From Maribellus sp. CM-23 (lineage in GTDB: Bacteria > Bacteroidota > Bacteroidia > Bacteroidales > Prolixibacteraceae), in assembly GCF_021354595.1 (NCBI RefSeq), contig NZ_JADWYJ010000005.1:372001-436000 (forward strand): DNA of 64,000 nt, read 5' to 3'. Within the stretch, counting starts at the first letter, position 1, and every line of letters begins with the position of its first letter. A program made the translations under genes and the position numbers. The notes under the pieces were generated by a model that had not been told where the DNA came from, made no database searches, and saw nothing but the letters and a program-made list of their open reading frames with translations. Positions 53,092-62,724 of this stretch are shown here, piece after piece.

Positions 53092-53805
53092 TTAAGGCTT
53101 TTCCTCGCCGAAAGTTTCCTGTAGGTAATCGCTTGTTAGTTCTTCGTAAAGCTGATTACCCAGCAGGACGGCGGTAGCCGAACTGTCGGACTGCAGGTTT
53201 TGCGAGAGCTCAATACAAGCCGTGTTGAGCTGTTTCGAGCGCGTTCCCATGGCAATAACTGCGCGGTAAAGTGGTGTAAAAAGCTTTTCGTCGCGGGCCA
53301 GCGTGGGAAGTTCATCGAAAAAAGGCTCAAACATTTCGTCGATGGCTTTTTTGTCAGTAATCGCCAGGCGCCCCATTAAGTGAACCCCCGTGAAACGTAC
53401 GATGTGCTTTTTCCCGCGGCACCATTCAAGCGCTTTGATAAACGCAAATTTGGTTTTACACCAGAGATTGGCCGATGCCTGTTCTGCAATTTCAGTGGTC
53501 TCAAACGATTTTGTCCAGAAACCCATCTGTTCTTCACTTACTTCGGAAGGTTCATCGAGCAGGGTGGCCAGGATCATGGTTTCGCGCCACTGTTTGTTCC
53601 AGAGTTTTAGCGCCAGCAAATGATTGCGTTGGTAGGTTTTAGCCAGTTCGCGCAAATCGATGATGGAAACTCCCCAGTTCAGTTTGTAGCTGATTCCCTG
53701 CTGGTTCATGGCATCGGAAACCTCGCCGCTTTTCCGCAGTTTGATAGCCCGGAGCAGGTTTTGGTATTGTTCTTCGGTTTCCTGGTTATCGAGAATAAAA
53801 TCCAT
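53092..53805 (-). CDS. DNA alkylation repair enzyme-like HEAT-repeat protein
   Basis: A 237-residue helical protein of the AlkD-like DNA glycosylase family (PF08713 type). Segments are LNWGVSIIDLRELAKTYQRN, LALKLWNKQWRETMILATLL, GFWTKSFETTEIAEQASANL, and ALEWCRGKKHIVRFTGVHLM. AlkD-type proteins remove bulky or cationic alkyl bases using Trp and Asp residues. This member is distant, and its catalytic Asp cannot be placed with certainty. It is cotranscribed with the flippase gene, whose stop lies 3 bases upstream of its ATG. Confidence 0.75.
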   Translation of the reverse strand: MDFILDNQETEEQYQNLLRAIKLRKSGEVSDAMNQQGISYKLNWGVSIIDLRELAKTYQRNHLLALKLWNKQWRETMILATLLDEPSEVSEEQMGFWTKSFETTEIAEQASANLWCKTKFAFIKALEWCRGKKHIVRFTGVHLMGRLAITDKKAIDEMFEPFFDELPTLARDEKLFTPLYRAVIAMGTRSKQLNTACIELSQNLQSDSSATAVLLGNQLYEELTSDYLQETFGEEKP

Positions 53806-53808
53806 TTT

Positions 53809-55107
53809 CTAGTAAATTAATTCAGCAAAAATAAAGATTACCACAATTCCGAGGGAATATAGTGTATATATTCCAACCGGGAGGTAGGCCGCGATGGAAA
53901 TATTAAATCGTTTTTTTACGCTGTAGGCGAGGTATACTTTTTCAAACAGGAACGCGATAAAAGTGGCAAAAGCAATGCCCGGCAGTCCCCAAAACTGAAC
54001 AAATACAAGACTCAGGCTAACGTTCAGAATTAATTCCATAACCGAGGCTAGCATAATGGGTTTTGTAATCTGAAGTCCGTTCAGGATGGTTTGCGGCATC
54101 ATCAAGCGGCTGATGATCAGCAAAAGGTAGACATTAAAAACGGTGGCACTTTCCGCAAAACCGGGATTGAAAATAAGCGGAAACAGCGGTTTGGAAACAA
54201 GAAGTAAAACAGCCGTCAGCGGGAAAAGAAAATGCATCAGCCTGGTGACGCTGGCCTTTAACTGTTGCAGGTTTTCGTGGCGGTTGCTGTTGTTGGCAAA
54301 GGCAGGCAGCATGGCGCTACTCAACGCATTGGCCATTAACATTGCCAGCGGCAGTTCGCGCGCACCGTAACGAAATAAGGCAAAGGCTTCTTCGCTAAAC
54401 CGTGAGGTAACTATAAAACCATCAACAAATTGTGCCGATCCGCCGAGCAAGGTGGCAATAACCAGCGGGCTGGCAAGCTTTAAGTGTTCACGGATAAACG
54501 CCCCGGAAGCAAATAACTCGTTGTTGACAATCAACAGTATCCAAAGCCAGGCATACCGGAAGAACGCAGACAACACAAGCCCGATGAGCGCCCATTTAAT
54601 GGGAAACCCCAGAATAACGGGAGCCAGCACCAGGATGAGTTGCAAGCCAAAAGAGATGATGGCATAAATTACCATCGCCTTGTTTTTGTTGCGAAGCAGG
54701 TAGTAATGTTCTACCAGGCTGGCGGGTGCACTTAGTATAATAAATGCAAGTAGTAAATTGATTTCGGGAACCGGGTGGCGGTTTAAAAGCAGTTGCGAAA
54801 ACAAGGGTTGTAAAAAGTACAGCAGCAAAGCCGCAAGCAGGCTAAAAGTCTGAATAACCAGGAACGCGCTGAAGACATTTGTTTTCGATCGTTCCACATT
54901 ATTTCCGATGGGCAACAATGCTTTTAATAAGCCATTGAGCCAGAAGAAACTGAGTGCGCCCGCTACAAAAACAAAGGTTTCGTATTCGCCGATTTCGGTT
55001 TGGGTAAGTGCTGTTTTGGCAAAAACAATACCGATAAGAATGAGAGTGGAATAACGCGCCAGTTGGAAAAACTGAAAGGCCGAAACTGTATTTAGTGCTT
55101 TTTTCAC
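53809..55107 (-). CDS. Polysaccharide/lipid flippase, Wzx-like (MOP superfamily)
   Basis: A 432-residue inner-membrane protein with about 12 spans, of the oligosaccharide flippase type. Family-like parts are FQFFQLARYSTLILIGIVFA at the start, EIGEYETFVFVAGALSFFWL, and SPLVIATLLGGSAQFVDGFI with RYGARELPLAMLMANALSSA. The start is a GTG at 55107 with no ATG nearby. Such proteins move lipid-linked sugars across the inner membrane. No glycosyltransferase cluster is adjacent, so the substrate is open. The AlkD-like gene follows after 3 bases. Confidence 0.85.
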   Translation of the reverse strand: MKKALNTVSAFQFFQLARYSTLILIGIVFAKTALTQTEIGEYETFVFVAGALSFFWLNGLLKALLPIGNNVERSKTNVFSAFLVIQTFSLLAALLLYFLQPLFSQLLLNRHPVPEINLLLAFIILSAPASLVEHYYLLRNKNKAMVIYAIISFGLQLILVLAPVILGFPIKWALIGLVLSAFFRYAWLWILLIVNNELFASGAFIREHLKLASPLVIATLLGGSAQFVDGFIVTSRFSEEAFALFRYGARELPLAMLMANALSSAMLPAFANNSNRHENLQQLKASVTRLMHFLFPLTAVLLLVSKPLFPLIFNPGFAESATVFNVYLLLIISRLMMPQTILNGLQITKPIMLASVMELILNVSLSLVFVQFWGLPGIAFATFIAFLFEKVYLAYSVKKRFNISIAAYLPVGIYTLYSLGIVVIFIFAELIY

Positions 55108-55211
55108 CCGCTTAATTTGGTGTTAAAAATAGAAAATTAGATGCACAACCGGTCATTGGGCACGCGTTTTGATTTCCTTCTCTGCCCCAAGGGATTTTCG
55201 ATTTTATCACT

Positions 55212-55219
55212 TACTTTTG
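55212..55219 (+). promoter_or_regulatory. -7 element before the AI-2E family gene
   Basis: TACTTTTG matches TAnnTTTG and lies 19 bases before the ATG at 55238. The -33 box is poor. Confidence 0.4.
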
Positions 55220-55237
55220 TTAAAAAGCTCAACTAAA

Positions 55238-56362
55238 ATGATTCAACTTAAAGGCTGGACCCGCAATACTCTGTTGATCGCCGGATTTCTGTTCATCCTT
55301 TTTCTTATTTGGTATTTCAGCAATATTGTTACCTATATCCTGGTTTCGGTAGTGCTGTCGTTTATGGGGCGGCCGCTGATGCGTTGGCTCACCAAGTTGA
55401 AATACAAACGTTTCAGAGTTCCTCCCGGAATAGCGGCTTTTGTTTCGCTGGTGGTTATCTGGATTGTTTTTCTTTCCTTTTTTCGTTTTATAATTCCGCT
55501 CCTGATCAAGGAACTGGAAACCCTCTCGAAAATTGATTTTACGGCGGTGCTCGATTCGATTGAGGAGCCGCTGTTGAGTATTCAGAAGTTTTTTACCCGC
55601 GAGCCGGTTAACATAAACGAAAGAAGTTTTCTGGATCTCATGAGTGAAACCATCGGTGCTCAAATCGATTTTTCCAAAGTCTCGAACTGGTTTGGTGTGG
55701 TAGCCGGAACTCTGGGCGAGGTTTTGATCGGTTTCTTCTCGGTTTCTTTTATCACTTATTTCTTCCTGAAAGAGCAGAACATGTTTCGGGAATTCATCAT
55801 TTTGCTGGTGCCGAGTAGCCTGGAAACAAAAGTTGCGCATGCGCTTGATTCGATTTCCTATCTGTTGCGCCGGTATTTTATCGGGCTTGTGTTCGAGGTG
55901 TTTATGGTGATGCTGCTCGACACGGTTGGTCTCACCATTGTGGGCATCGGTTTTGAACACGCTGTTGTGATCGGGTTGTTTTGCGGAATTCTCAACGTCA
56001 TCCCTTATTTGGGCCCGTGGATGGGAGCTTTTCTGGGCTTGCTGATCGGGGCAGCACTTCATATTCATGCTGATTTTATGACCGTAACCCTCCCGATGCT
56101 GGGGTGGATGACGCTGGTGTTTGGGCTTGTTCAGGTGTTGGACAATGTTTTGTTTCAGCCTTTTATCTACTCCAGCAGCGTAAAAGCCCATCCGTTGGAA
56201 ATCTTCCTGGTGATTCTGGCAGCCGGGAGCATGGCCGGTATTCTGGGAATGATTCTGGCCATTCCGGTGTACACAATTTTAAGGGTGATCGCCGGGGAGT
56301 TCCTCGAAAATATGAAATTGGTTCAAAAAATGACCCGCAGCTTGGAAAAAGAAGAGAATTAG
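55238..56362 (+). CDS. AI-2E/PerM (UPF0118) family transporter
   Basis: A 374-residue inner-membrane protein with about eight spans. The start is ATG 55238 (MIQLKGWTRNTLLIAGFLFI); the frame opens earlier at a TTG that adds an unlikely tail. Typical parts are VVLSFMGRPLMRWLTKLKYK, SFITYFFLKEQNMFREFIIL, DSISYLLRRYFIGLVFEVFM and GLFCGILNVIPYLGPWMGAF with a final PHPLEIFLVILAAGS-like SVKAHPLEIFLVILAAGSMA. The family includes Na/H antiporters and the disputed AI-2 exporter; the substrate cannot be told. It is a single gene between the flippase and the ACIII operon. Confidence 0.9.
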   Translation: MIQLKGWTRNTLLIAGFLFILFLIWYFSNIVTYILVSVVLSFMGRPLMRWLTKLKYKRFRVPPGIAAFVSLVVIWIVFLSFFRFIIPLLIKELETLSKIDFTAVLDSIEEPLLSIQKFFTREPVNINERSFLDLMSETIGAQIDFSKVSNWFGVVAGTLGEVLIGFFSVSFITYFFLKEQNMFREFIILLVPSSLETKVAHALDSISYLLRRYFIGLVFEVFMVMLLDTVGLTIVGIGFEHAVVIGLFCGILNVIPYLGPWMGAFLGLLIGAALHIHADFMTVTLPMLGWMTLVFGLVQVLDNVLFQPFIYSSSVKAHPLEIFLVILAAGSMAGILGMILAIPVYTILRVIAGEFLENMKLVQKMTRSLEKEEN

Positions 56363-56557
56363 GTCTTTTATCTGTGTTTTTTTCTGCCCGAAGTGCCCTT
56401 TTTTCTCCGGTTTTTTGCACAAAATGAAGGTGCAATTGTCAGGTGTTCAGTTAATTCAAAAAAAATTTAATTTATTAGGAACAATAGAGAGAGTCTATTG
56501 TTAATATAGGTGATTTATCCAATAAAAAGCCTTAGTTACATTGCTAAACTGAACAGA

Positions 56558-57709
56558 ATGAGAAAATATTTCGTTGGGAAAATGTTGCGGAAAAATCTGC
56601 CGGTTTTCATTTTCCTGTTCGCTGCATTTTTTTCAATTTCCAATACTATTTATGCTGCTACCGAATCTGTGGTGACCGATGGACACTCGCAGGAAGAGGT
56701 CAAACGCGGAGAACGGTTTTTCAAAGGTCTGTTGCCTGCGAACCGGGAATTTGCTTCCTGTGTTTCGTGTCACAACCTCAATCCCGTTGATACCCTGAAC
56801 TGGAATCCTTCGGCCATGGACCTGGCCCTGAAGTTTGTAGACAAGGATTTCGCCTCATTTCAGGCATCCGTTATGAATCCCTCGGGCGCTAAAATGGAAG
56901 CATCGCATGTGAATTTCAATATTGCAGAAGAAGACTTAAAAAACGTTAAGCTTTATCTTGACAATCTGGCACACAAGGGCCCGGCTCCTGCCAAACCCAC
57001 GTATTTCAACCTGATCCTGTTTTTTGCATTGGGCTTGTTGCTCACCTGGGCCTTGGTTGAACTGATCTTCCTGCACAATATTAAATGGAAAGTTATTCCG
57101 ATGCTCATTTTTGTGGGAGCTTTTGGCTGGCAGGTAAAAATGATTGTTACCGATGCCATTAAACTGGGGCGGCAGGAAAATTATGCCCCCGATCAGCCGG
57201 TGAAGTTTTCACACAAGGTGCATGTTGGCGATAATGGTATCGATTGTATGTATTGTCATACCACTGCTGAGAACAGCAAGTCGGCCGGAATTCCGGCAGC
57301 CAATCTTTGTATGAACTGCCATGTTTTGATCCGGGAAGGCACACACAGCGGCAAGTTCGAAATTGCCAAAGTGGTGGAAGCCAACGAAACCGGTAAACCC
57401 ATTGAGTGGGTGCGAATTCATAACCTCCCTGATCATGTTTTCTTTAGCCATGCAATTCATGTGGGCTCGGGTAAACTGGACTGCAAACAATGTCACGGAC
57501 CAGTGGAGGAAATGGATATCATGCGTCAGAACGCCGATCTATCAATGGGTTGGTGTATTGACTGTCACCGCGACACAAAAGTTGACTTTGAAGGAAACGG
57601 ATATTACGAACATTTTGTAAAACTGCACGAAGACCTAAAATCGGGAGCTATCGATTCGGTTACTGCCAATGATATTGGTGCCAACGATTGTATGCGTTGT
57701 CATTATTAG
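56558..57709 (+). CDS. actA: Alternative complex III multiheme cytochrome c subunit ActA
   Basis: A 383-residue subunit with six CXXCH heme sites: Cys68 (CVSCH), 230 (CMYCH), 251 (CMNCH), 309 (CKQCH), 334 (CIDCH) and 379 (CMRCH). ATG 56558 (MRKYFVGKMLRKNLPVFIFL) gives a signal peptide; an upstream GTG at 56510 is less likely. One heme lies in the N-terminal domain, then two membrane spans (about 145-165 and 172-190), and the other five lie in the periplasmic C-terminal part. Alternative complex III oxidises menaquinol and passes electrons to a cytochrome or directly to the oxidase. It is the first gene of actABCDEF. Confidence 0.93.
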   Translation: MRKYFVGKMLRKNLPVFIFLFAAFFSISNTIYAATESVVTDGHSQEEVKRGERFFKGLLPANREFASCVSCHNLNPVDTLNWNPSAMDLALKFVDKDFASFQASVMNPSGAKMEASHVNFNIAEEDLKNVKLYLDNLAHKGPAPAKPTYFNLILFFALGLLLTWALVELIFLHNIKWKVIPMLIFVGAFGWQVKMIVTDAIKLGRQENYAPDQPVKFSHKVHVGDNGIDCMYCHTTAENSKSAGIPAANLCMNCHVLIREGTHSGKFEIAKVVEANETGKPIEWVRIHNLPDHVFFSHAIHVGSGKLDCKQCHGPVEEMDIMRQNADLSMGWCIDCHRDTKVDFEGNGYYEHFVKLHEDLKSGAIDSVTANDIGANDCMRCHY

Positions 57710-57846
57710 TTCAGTGTTTAGAGTTCAGAGTATAGAGTCTGAAGAAACAAAGGGAAATGCGATTTGTAATCGCGTAAAGTTCAAAATTTAATGTTGAAAG
57801 TTTAAAGAGCTAGAGACTATAAACTAGCGCCTAACAGCTAAAAATT
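57710..57846. repeat. Low-complexity AGTTCAGAG-type spacer between actA and actB
   Basis: 137 bases made of short degenerate words such as AGTTCAGTGTTTAGAGTTCAG, cut here to their pattern TTAGAGTTCAGAG and AGAGTCTGAAG, then TTCAAAATTTAATGTTGAAAG and TAGAGACTATAAACTAG. Such text is frequent between genes in this phylum. It is unexpected inside a tightly packed operon and may be a site of RNA processing or a relic insertion. Confidence 0.5.
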
Positions 57847-60783
57847 ATGACAAAATATTGGAGAAGTTTAGACGAGTTAAATGATCCGGTAGCATTTAAG
57901 AAAAGCGAGATCAGGCTGGAAGTGGATGCCAAGAGGGCTGTTGCTCAAAAAGCCGCCGGTTCATCCCGCCGCGATTTCCTTAAAACTTTTGGGTTTAGTG
58001 TTGCTGCGGCAGCAGTGGTTGCCAGTTGCAAACGCCCGGTCGATAAAGCGATCCCTTATCTTGTAAAACCCGAGGAAGTAACTCCGGGTGTGGCCAATTA
58101 CTACGCGTCTTCTTATTTCGAAGGCAATGAATATTGCAGCGTGTTGGTAAAAGTGCGCGACGGGCGTCCGATTAAGATTGAAGGAAACGATCTTTCATCG
58201 GTTTCGCAACGCGGAACTTCGGCCCGGGTGCAGGCTTCGGTTTTGAATTTGTACGACGATGCCCGTTTTAAAACACCGCTGAAAAGAGGCGAGGCAACTA
58301 CCTGGGAAGAGGTAGATGATTACATTGGTAAGAAACTGGCGCAATTGAACCAGGACAACAAAAAAGTTGTACTTCTCACTTCTTCCATCATTTCGCCTTC
58401 TACCAAAAAAATAATTCAGCAATTTCAGGAAAGATACCCGGTTGTAGAGTGGCTCCCTTACGATGCCGTTTCGGCCGCGGGAATACTCAAAGCCAACGAG
58501 CTGAGTTTTGGTGCGGCTTTTATTCCCGATTACCGTTTTGAAAAGGCCAAAATAATTGTGGGTTTTGGTGCCGATTTTCTGGGGACCTGGCTTTCGTCGG
58601 TGGAATACATCAAAGGTTATTCGGCTGGCAGAAGGGTGCTTGAAAAAGGCGACGTAATGAATCGTCATTATCAATTTGAAACGGGTATGACGGTGACCGG
58701 CTCCAATGCCGATGTTCGTTTTCCTGTCAAACCTTCGGAAGAAAAAACAATCCTGACGGCGCTCTATTACCAGTTGCTGCAGGCAAAAGGTTCGATGGCG
58801 ATTACGGCTCCTGCCAGCCCGGTTGATATCAACGGACTGGCTGAGGATCTGCTGGCAAACGAAGGACATTCGCTGGTAGTTTCCGGAAGCAACGACGTAC
58901 ATACTCAGTTGATCGTAAACGCGATTAACCAACTGCTCGGAAATTACGGAAATACTGTTTTGACCGGCAGGACACTAAATACGCATCAGGGAATAGATGC
59001 CGATTTTGAGACTTTCATTTCAGAATTAAAAAATAAAACCGTTGCCGGGGTGCTGTGTTGGGGAGTTAACCCCGTTTACAACCATCCGAAAGGCAGCGAA
59101 CTAAAAGATTTGATTGGAGGCGCCGAGTTGTCGCTTTCTTTTTCCGACCGAAAAGATGAAACTACGGCCGCCTGTCACTGGGTTTGTCCGGAGCCGCATT
59201 ACCTGGAAAGCTGGAATGATGCTGAACCCAAATCAGGAATGTTCAGCCTTGCGCAGCCCACCATCTCCAAACTGTTTGACAGTCGGCAGGTTCAGGAGAG
59301 CTTACTGAAGTGGGCCGGAGAAGAAACACCCAATTACTATGAATTTGTAAAAAAGCACTGGAGCGAGGAACTTTCCAAACTTCAGGATACCAATACTGAT
59401 GCCCGTATTTTCTGGAACGACACCTTGCAAAAAGGGGTTTTCGAGCCGGGAAAAACAAACCCGGAACTTACCTATTCCGAAGCCGGACTGGGAGAAGCGT
59501 TGAGCGCTCAATCAGAATCTAATGGCTGGGAAGTGGTTTTGTACGAGAGTGTGGGATTAAAAGACGGTAGCTCGGGCAACAACCCGTGGTTGCAGGAATT
59601 ACCCGACCCGGTGGCCAAAATCAGCTGGGACAACTTTGCTGCGGTTCCGGTAAAATGGGCCGAGGAAAACGGACTTCAGAACGAGTCAGTGATCACTATT
59701 AACGGTGTTGAGTTGCCGGTGTTTATTCAGCCCGGACAAGCTGCCGGAACCATTTCGGTGGCGCTGGGTTACGGCCGCGAGGTGGCCGGTAAAGTGGGCG
59801 ACGGCGTGGGAACAAACATGTACCCCTTTGTGTCGGTTGAGAATGGCGCAAAGAAATTCTGGGTAGCTGGTGCCGATGTGCAAACAACGGTTAAAACCTT
59901 TGAACTGGCGCTTTCGCAAACGCATCACTCAATGGAAGGCCGGCCAATTGTGCGTGAAACCAATTTCAGCGAATGGCAAATCGATCCGCGATCGGGCAAC
60001 GAGTTAAAAGAAGAACATGAAAAACACGATGTAAGCCTGTACCCGGCTCCTGAATTCAAAGGGCACCATTGGGGAATGGCTGTGGATCTGTCGTCGTGTA
60101 TCGGTTGCAGCAACTGTGCGATTTCGTGTCAGGCAGAGAACAATGTTCAAGTGATCGGGAAGGAAGAGGTGCGCAACCGCCGTATCATGCACTGGATTCG
60201 GATTGACCGTTACTTTTCGAATAACCCCGAGAATCCGGAAGTTTACCACCAACCGGTAATGTGTCAGCATTGCGACAATGCGCCGTGTGAAAATGTTTGC
60301 CCGGTTTCGGCAACTCCGCACAGCGACGAAGGTCTCAACCAAATGGCTTACAACCGTTGCGTGGGGACCAAGTACTGTGTGAACAACTGCCCGTACAAAG
60401 TGCGCCGTTTTAACTGGTTTGAATACGTGAAAAACGATGCCTTCGATTTTAATTCAAACAGTGAGTTGGGCCGAATGGTATTGAACCCGGATGTGACAGT
60501 TCGCTCGCGCGGGGTCGTGGAGAAGTGTTCGTTCTGTGTACAGCGTATCCAGGAAAAGAAAACCGCAGCCCGTGTTGCAGGAAGAAAAGTCGAAGACGGA
60601 GAAATTCAACCGGCTTGTGTTCAGTCGTGCCCGGCAGACGCACTGGTATTTGGCGACCTGAATGATCCGAACAGCAAAATTTCGAAATACTTCAAAAACG
60701 AACGAAACTACCACCTGCTGGAAGAGTTGCATACTTTACCATCAGTAGGATATTTAACTAAAGTAAGAAACAAAAAAGCATAG
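57847..60783 (+). CDS. actB: Alternative complex III iron-sulfur subunit ActB
   Basis: A 978-residue periplasmic subunit, a fusion of a molybdopterin-oxidoreductase-like domain and a ferredoxin-like domain. Residues 41-42 are a twin arginine (SSRRDFLKTFGF), and residue 61 is Cys in VAAAAVVASCKR, a lipobox, so it looks like a Tat-exported lipoprotein. Residues about 70-720 form the Moco-like part, which in the family binds no cofactor. Four Fe-S sets follow: CIGCSNCAISCQAENN near 750, CQHCDNAPCENVCP near 806, CVGTKYCVNNCPYK near 838, and CSFC near 893 with CVQSCPAD near 923. It accepts electrons from ActC and hands them to ActA. actC begins 6 bases on. Confidence 0.95.
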   Translation: MTKYWRSLDELNDPVAFKKSEIRLEVDAKRAVAQKAAGSSRRDFLKTFGFSVAAAAVVASCKRPVDKAIPYLVKPEEVTPGVANYYASSYFEGNEYCSVLVKVRDGRPIKIEGNDLSSVSQRGTSARVQASVLNLYDDARFKTPLKRGEATTWEEVDDYIGKKLAQLNQDNKKVVLLTSSIISPSTKKIIQQFQERYPVVEWLPYDAVSAAGILKANELSFGAAFIPDYRFEKAKIIVGFGADFLGTWLSSVEYIKGYSAGRRVLEKGDVMNRHYQFETGMTVTGSNADVRFPVKPSEEKTILTALYYQLLQAKGSMAITAPASPVDINGLAEDLLANEGHSLVVSGSNDVHTQLIVNAINQLLGNYGNTVLTGRTLNTHQGIDADFETFISELKNKTVAGVLCWGVNPVYNHPKGSELKDLIGGAELSLSFSDRKDETTAACHWVCPEPHYLESWNDAEPKSGMFSLAQPTISKLFDSRQVQESLLKWAGEETPNYYEFVKKHWSEELSKLQDTNTDARIFWNDTLQKGVFEPGKTNPELTYSEAGLGEALSAQSESNGWEVVLYESVGLKDGSSGNNPWLQELPDPVAKISWDNFAAVPVKWAEENGLQNESVITINGVELPVFIQPGQAAGTISVALGYGREVAGKVGDGVGTNMYPFVSVENGAKKFWVAGADVQTTVKTFELALSQTHHSMEGRPIVRETNFSEWQIDPRSGNELKEEHEKHDVSLYPAPEFKGHHWGMAVDLSSCIGCSNCAISCQAENNVQVIGKEEVRNRRIMHWIRIDRYFSNNPENPEVYHQPVMCQHCDNAPCENVCPVSATPHSDEGLNQMAYNRCVGTKYCVNNCPYKVRRFNWFEYVKNDAFDFNSNSELGRMVLNPDVTVRSRGVVEKCSFCVQRIQEKKTAARVAGRKVEDGEIQPACVQSCPADALVFGDLNDPNSKISKYFKNERNYHLLEELHTLPSVGYLTKVRNKKA

Positions 60784-60789
60784 CAACTT

Positions 60790-62178
60790 ATGTATAATTC
60801 GAAGGTAAGAGGAAAACTGATCGAGGGCGATAAAAGCCTCGGGCAAATCTCGCAGGAGATCCTTGCCCCGATTCACAGAAAGAAGCCGCCACTCTGGTGG
60901 TATGCCGCCTTGCTGGTCAGTTTAAGTATGTTTGGTTTTGGACTGTATGCCAAATACGTTACGATTTCCACGGGGATTGGTACCTGGGGGGTGAATAACT
61001 CCATTGCCTGGGGATGGGCCATCATCAACTTTGTGTGGTGGATCGGTATCGGACATGCCGGAACAGCGTTCTCGATTTTCTTGCTGATCCTGCGCCAGAA
61101 ATGGAGAACAGCCATTAACCGCGCCGCCGAAGCAATGACCGTAGTCGCTGTGTTTTGTGCGAGTTTATTTCCGTTGTTGCACATGGGACGGCCATGGTTG
61201 TTTTTCTGGATCTTTCCTTACCCGAATACCCGGGGCCCTCTCTGGGTGAACTTTAACTCACCGCTTTTCTGGGACTTTGTGGCGATTTCGGCTTACCTTC
61301 TTATCTCAGCCAGTTTCTGGTACTTTGGAATGGTGCCTGACTTTGCTACCATTCGCGACACCGCCAAATCGAAGGTCAAAAAAGCGGTTTACGGTTTCTT
61401 TTCTTTTGGCTGGACAGGCTCGAGCAAAGAGTGGCTGCGTTTCGAAGGACTGAGTTTCGTGCTGGGTGGTATCGCCGCGGTACTGGTGGTTTCGGTTCAC
61501 TCGATCGTTTCTACCGACTTTGCGGTTTCCGTAAAACCCGGCTGGCATACAACTATCTTCCCGCCTTACTTTGTGGTGGGAGCTATTTTCTCGGGTTTTG
61601 CCATGGTTCTGACACTGGTAATTACCATGCGCGGCCTGTATAAAATGAACGATTTTATTACCGACTCACACGTTGATGCGGTTTGCCGTATCCTGATCTT
61701 TATTTCGCTGATCATGGGAACGGCTTATGTTACCGAGGTATTTATGGCCTGGTATTCTGCCAACGATTACGAGTTTTCGCTCTTTTTCAAAACCCGGTTA
61801 TTCGGGGAATATGCTTTCCAGTTCTGGGCTATGTTTATTGCCAATGCGGTTATTCCGCAGTTGTTCTGGTTCAAGGCTGTTCGCCGCCGGATGTGGGTCG
61901 TGTTTGTTATCTCGATTATCATCAACATTGGTATGTGGTTCGAGCGTTTTAACATTGTGGTTACTTCGCTAAGCCGCGATTACCTGCCTTCTGCCTGGGC
62001 GTCGTATTCGCCTACCTGGGTGGAGATCGCCTTTTTCACCGGAACGATCGGTATGTTTATTACCGGGGTGTTACTGTTCTTCCGCTATATCCCGATGATC
62101 GCTATTTCGGAACTGAAATCGGTGGCTAAATTTGATAAACCCAACAACGGACAACTAAAATCTACCGGCCATGAGTAA
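60790..62178 (+). CDS. actC: Alternative complex III NrfD-like subunit ActC
   Basis: A 462-residue integral membrane subunit with about ten spans, homologous to NrfD/PsrC. The start MYNSKVRGKLIEGDKSLGQI leads to the first span at about 38-60. Conserved parts are WWIGIGHAGTAFSIFLLILR near 80 with the His, LLHMGRPWLFFWIFPYPNTR near 130, and YVTEVFMAWYSANDYE near 320. It is thought to hold the menaquinol site. The reading frame overlaps actD by eight bases. Confidence 0.95.
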   Translation: MYNSKVRGKLIEGDKSLGQISQEILAPIHRKKPPLWWYAALLVSLSMFGFGLYAKYVTISTGIGTWGVNNSIAWGWAIINFVWWIGIGHAGTAFSIFLLILRQKWRTAINRAAEAMTVVAVFCASLFPLLHMGRPWLFFWIFPYPNTRGPLWVNFNSPLFWDFVAISAYLLISASFWYFGMVPDFATIRDTAKSKVKKAVYGFFSFGWTGSSKEWLRFEGLSFVLGGIAAVLVVSVHSIVSTDFAVSVKPGWHTTIFPPYFVVGAIFSGFAMVLTLVITMRGLYKMNDFITDSHVDAVCRILIFISLIMGTAYVTEVFMAWYSANDYEFSLFFKTRLFGEYAFQFWAMFIANAVIPQLFWFKAVRRRMWVVFVISIIINIGMWFERFNIVVTSLSRDYLPSAWASYSPTWVEIAFFTGTIGMFITGVLLFFRYIPMIAISELKSVAKFDKPNNGQLKSTGHE

Positions 62179-62668
62179 GAAGTATATTTTGGGAGTTTTT
62201 AACGATGAAGCAACTTTGGTGGATGCTTTCGAAAAAATCAAAGCCAAAGGAATTTTACCGACTGAAGTGTATACTCCTTATCCGATTCACGAGATTTTGG
62301 AAGGAATGGGAAAGAAAACCCGGATCACTCACGCGGCTTTCTTCTACGGTTTGTTTGCTGCTGTCGGGATTCTGAGTTTCCTGACTTACGCAGCAGTGAT
62401 CGACTGGCCGCTTCATTACGGCGGAAAGCCTTTTAACGCTTTCCCATCGTTTATTGTGGTAACCATTGTGGCAACTATCCTTTCGATCACCTTGCTTACG
62501 CTGTTTACTTTTTCCGCCAGGGCAAAGATATTTCCGGGAAAAAAAGCCGATATTTTTCATGAACGCGCTACGGATGACAAGTTTGTAATCGTGCTCGATC
62601 CTGAAAAACTGGGCGACAACGCTAAGGCAGTAGAGGAAATTATCAGGGAACACGGAGAAGTGGAGTAA
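62171..62668 (+). CDS. actD: Alternative complex III subunit ActD (DUF3341)
   Basis: A 165-residue membrane subunit with two spans (near 58-78 and 98-118). The start MSKKYILGVFNDEATLVDAF and the block PTEVYTPYPIHEILEGMGKK are diagnostic of DUF3341. It supports assembly of complex III and has no cofactor. The start overlaps actC by 8 bases, indicating translational coupling. Confidence 0.93.
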   Translation: MSKKYILGVFNDEATLVDAFEKIKAKGILPTEVYTPYPIHEILEGMGKKTRITHAAFFYGLFAAVGILSFLTYAAVIDWPLHYGGKPFNAFPSFIVVTIVATILSITLLTLFTFSARAKIFPGKKADIFHERATDDKFVIVLDPEKLGDNAKAVEEIIREHGEVE

Positions 62669-62724
62669 TGCAAAGATAAGTATGGAGACAAGGAGATATG
62701 AGTATTGAGACTAAATCAGATACA

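Noticed and set aside
55229-56191. 320-codon open frame opposite the AI-2E family gene
   Set aside because: Highly charged and repetitive product typical of the antisense of a membrane protein; the plus-strand family match is clear.
58195-58932. 245-codon open frame opposite actB
   Set aside because: Antisense of a well-supported subunit; its composition mirrors actB codons.
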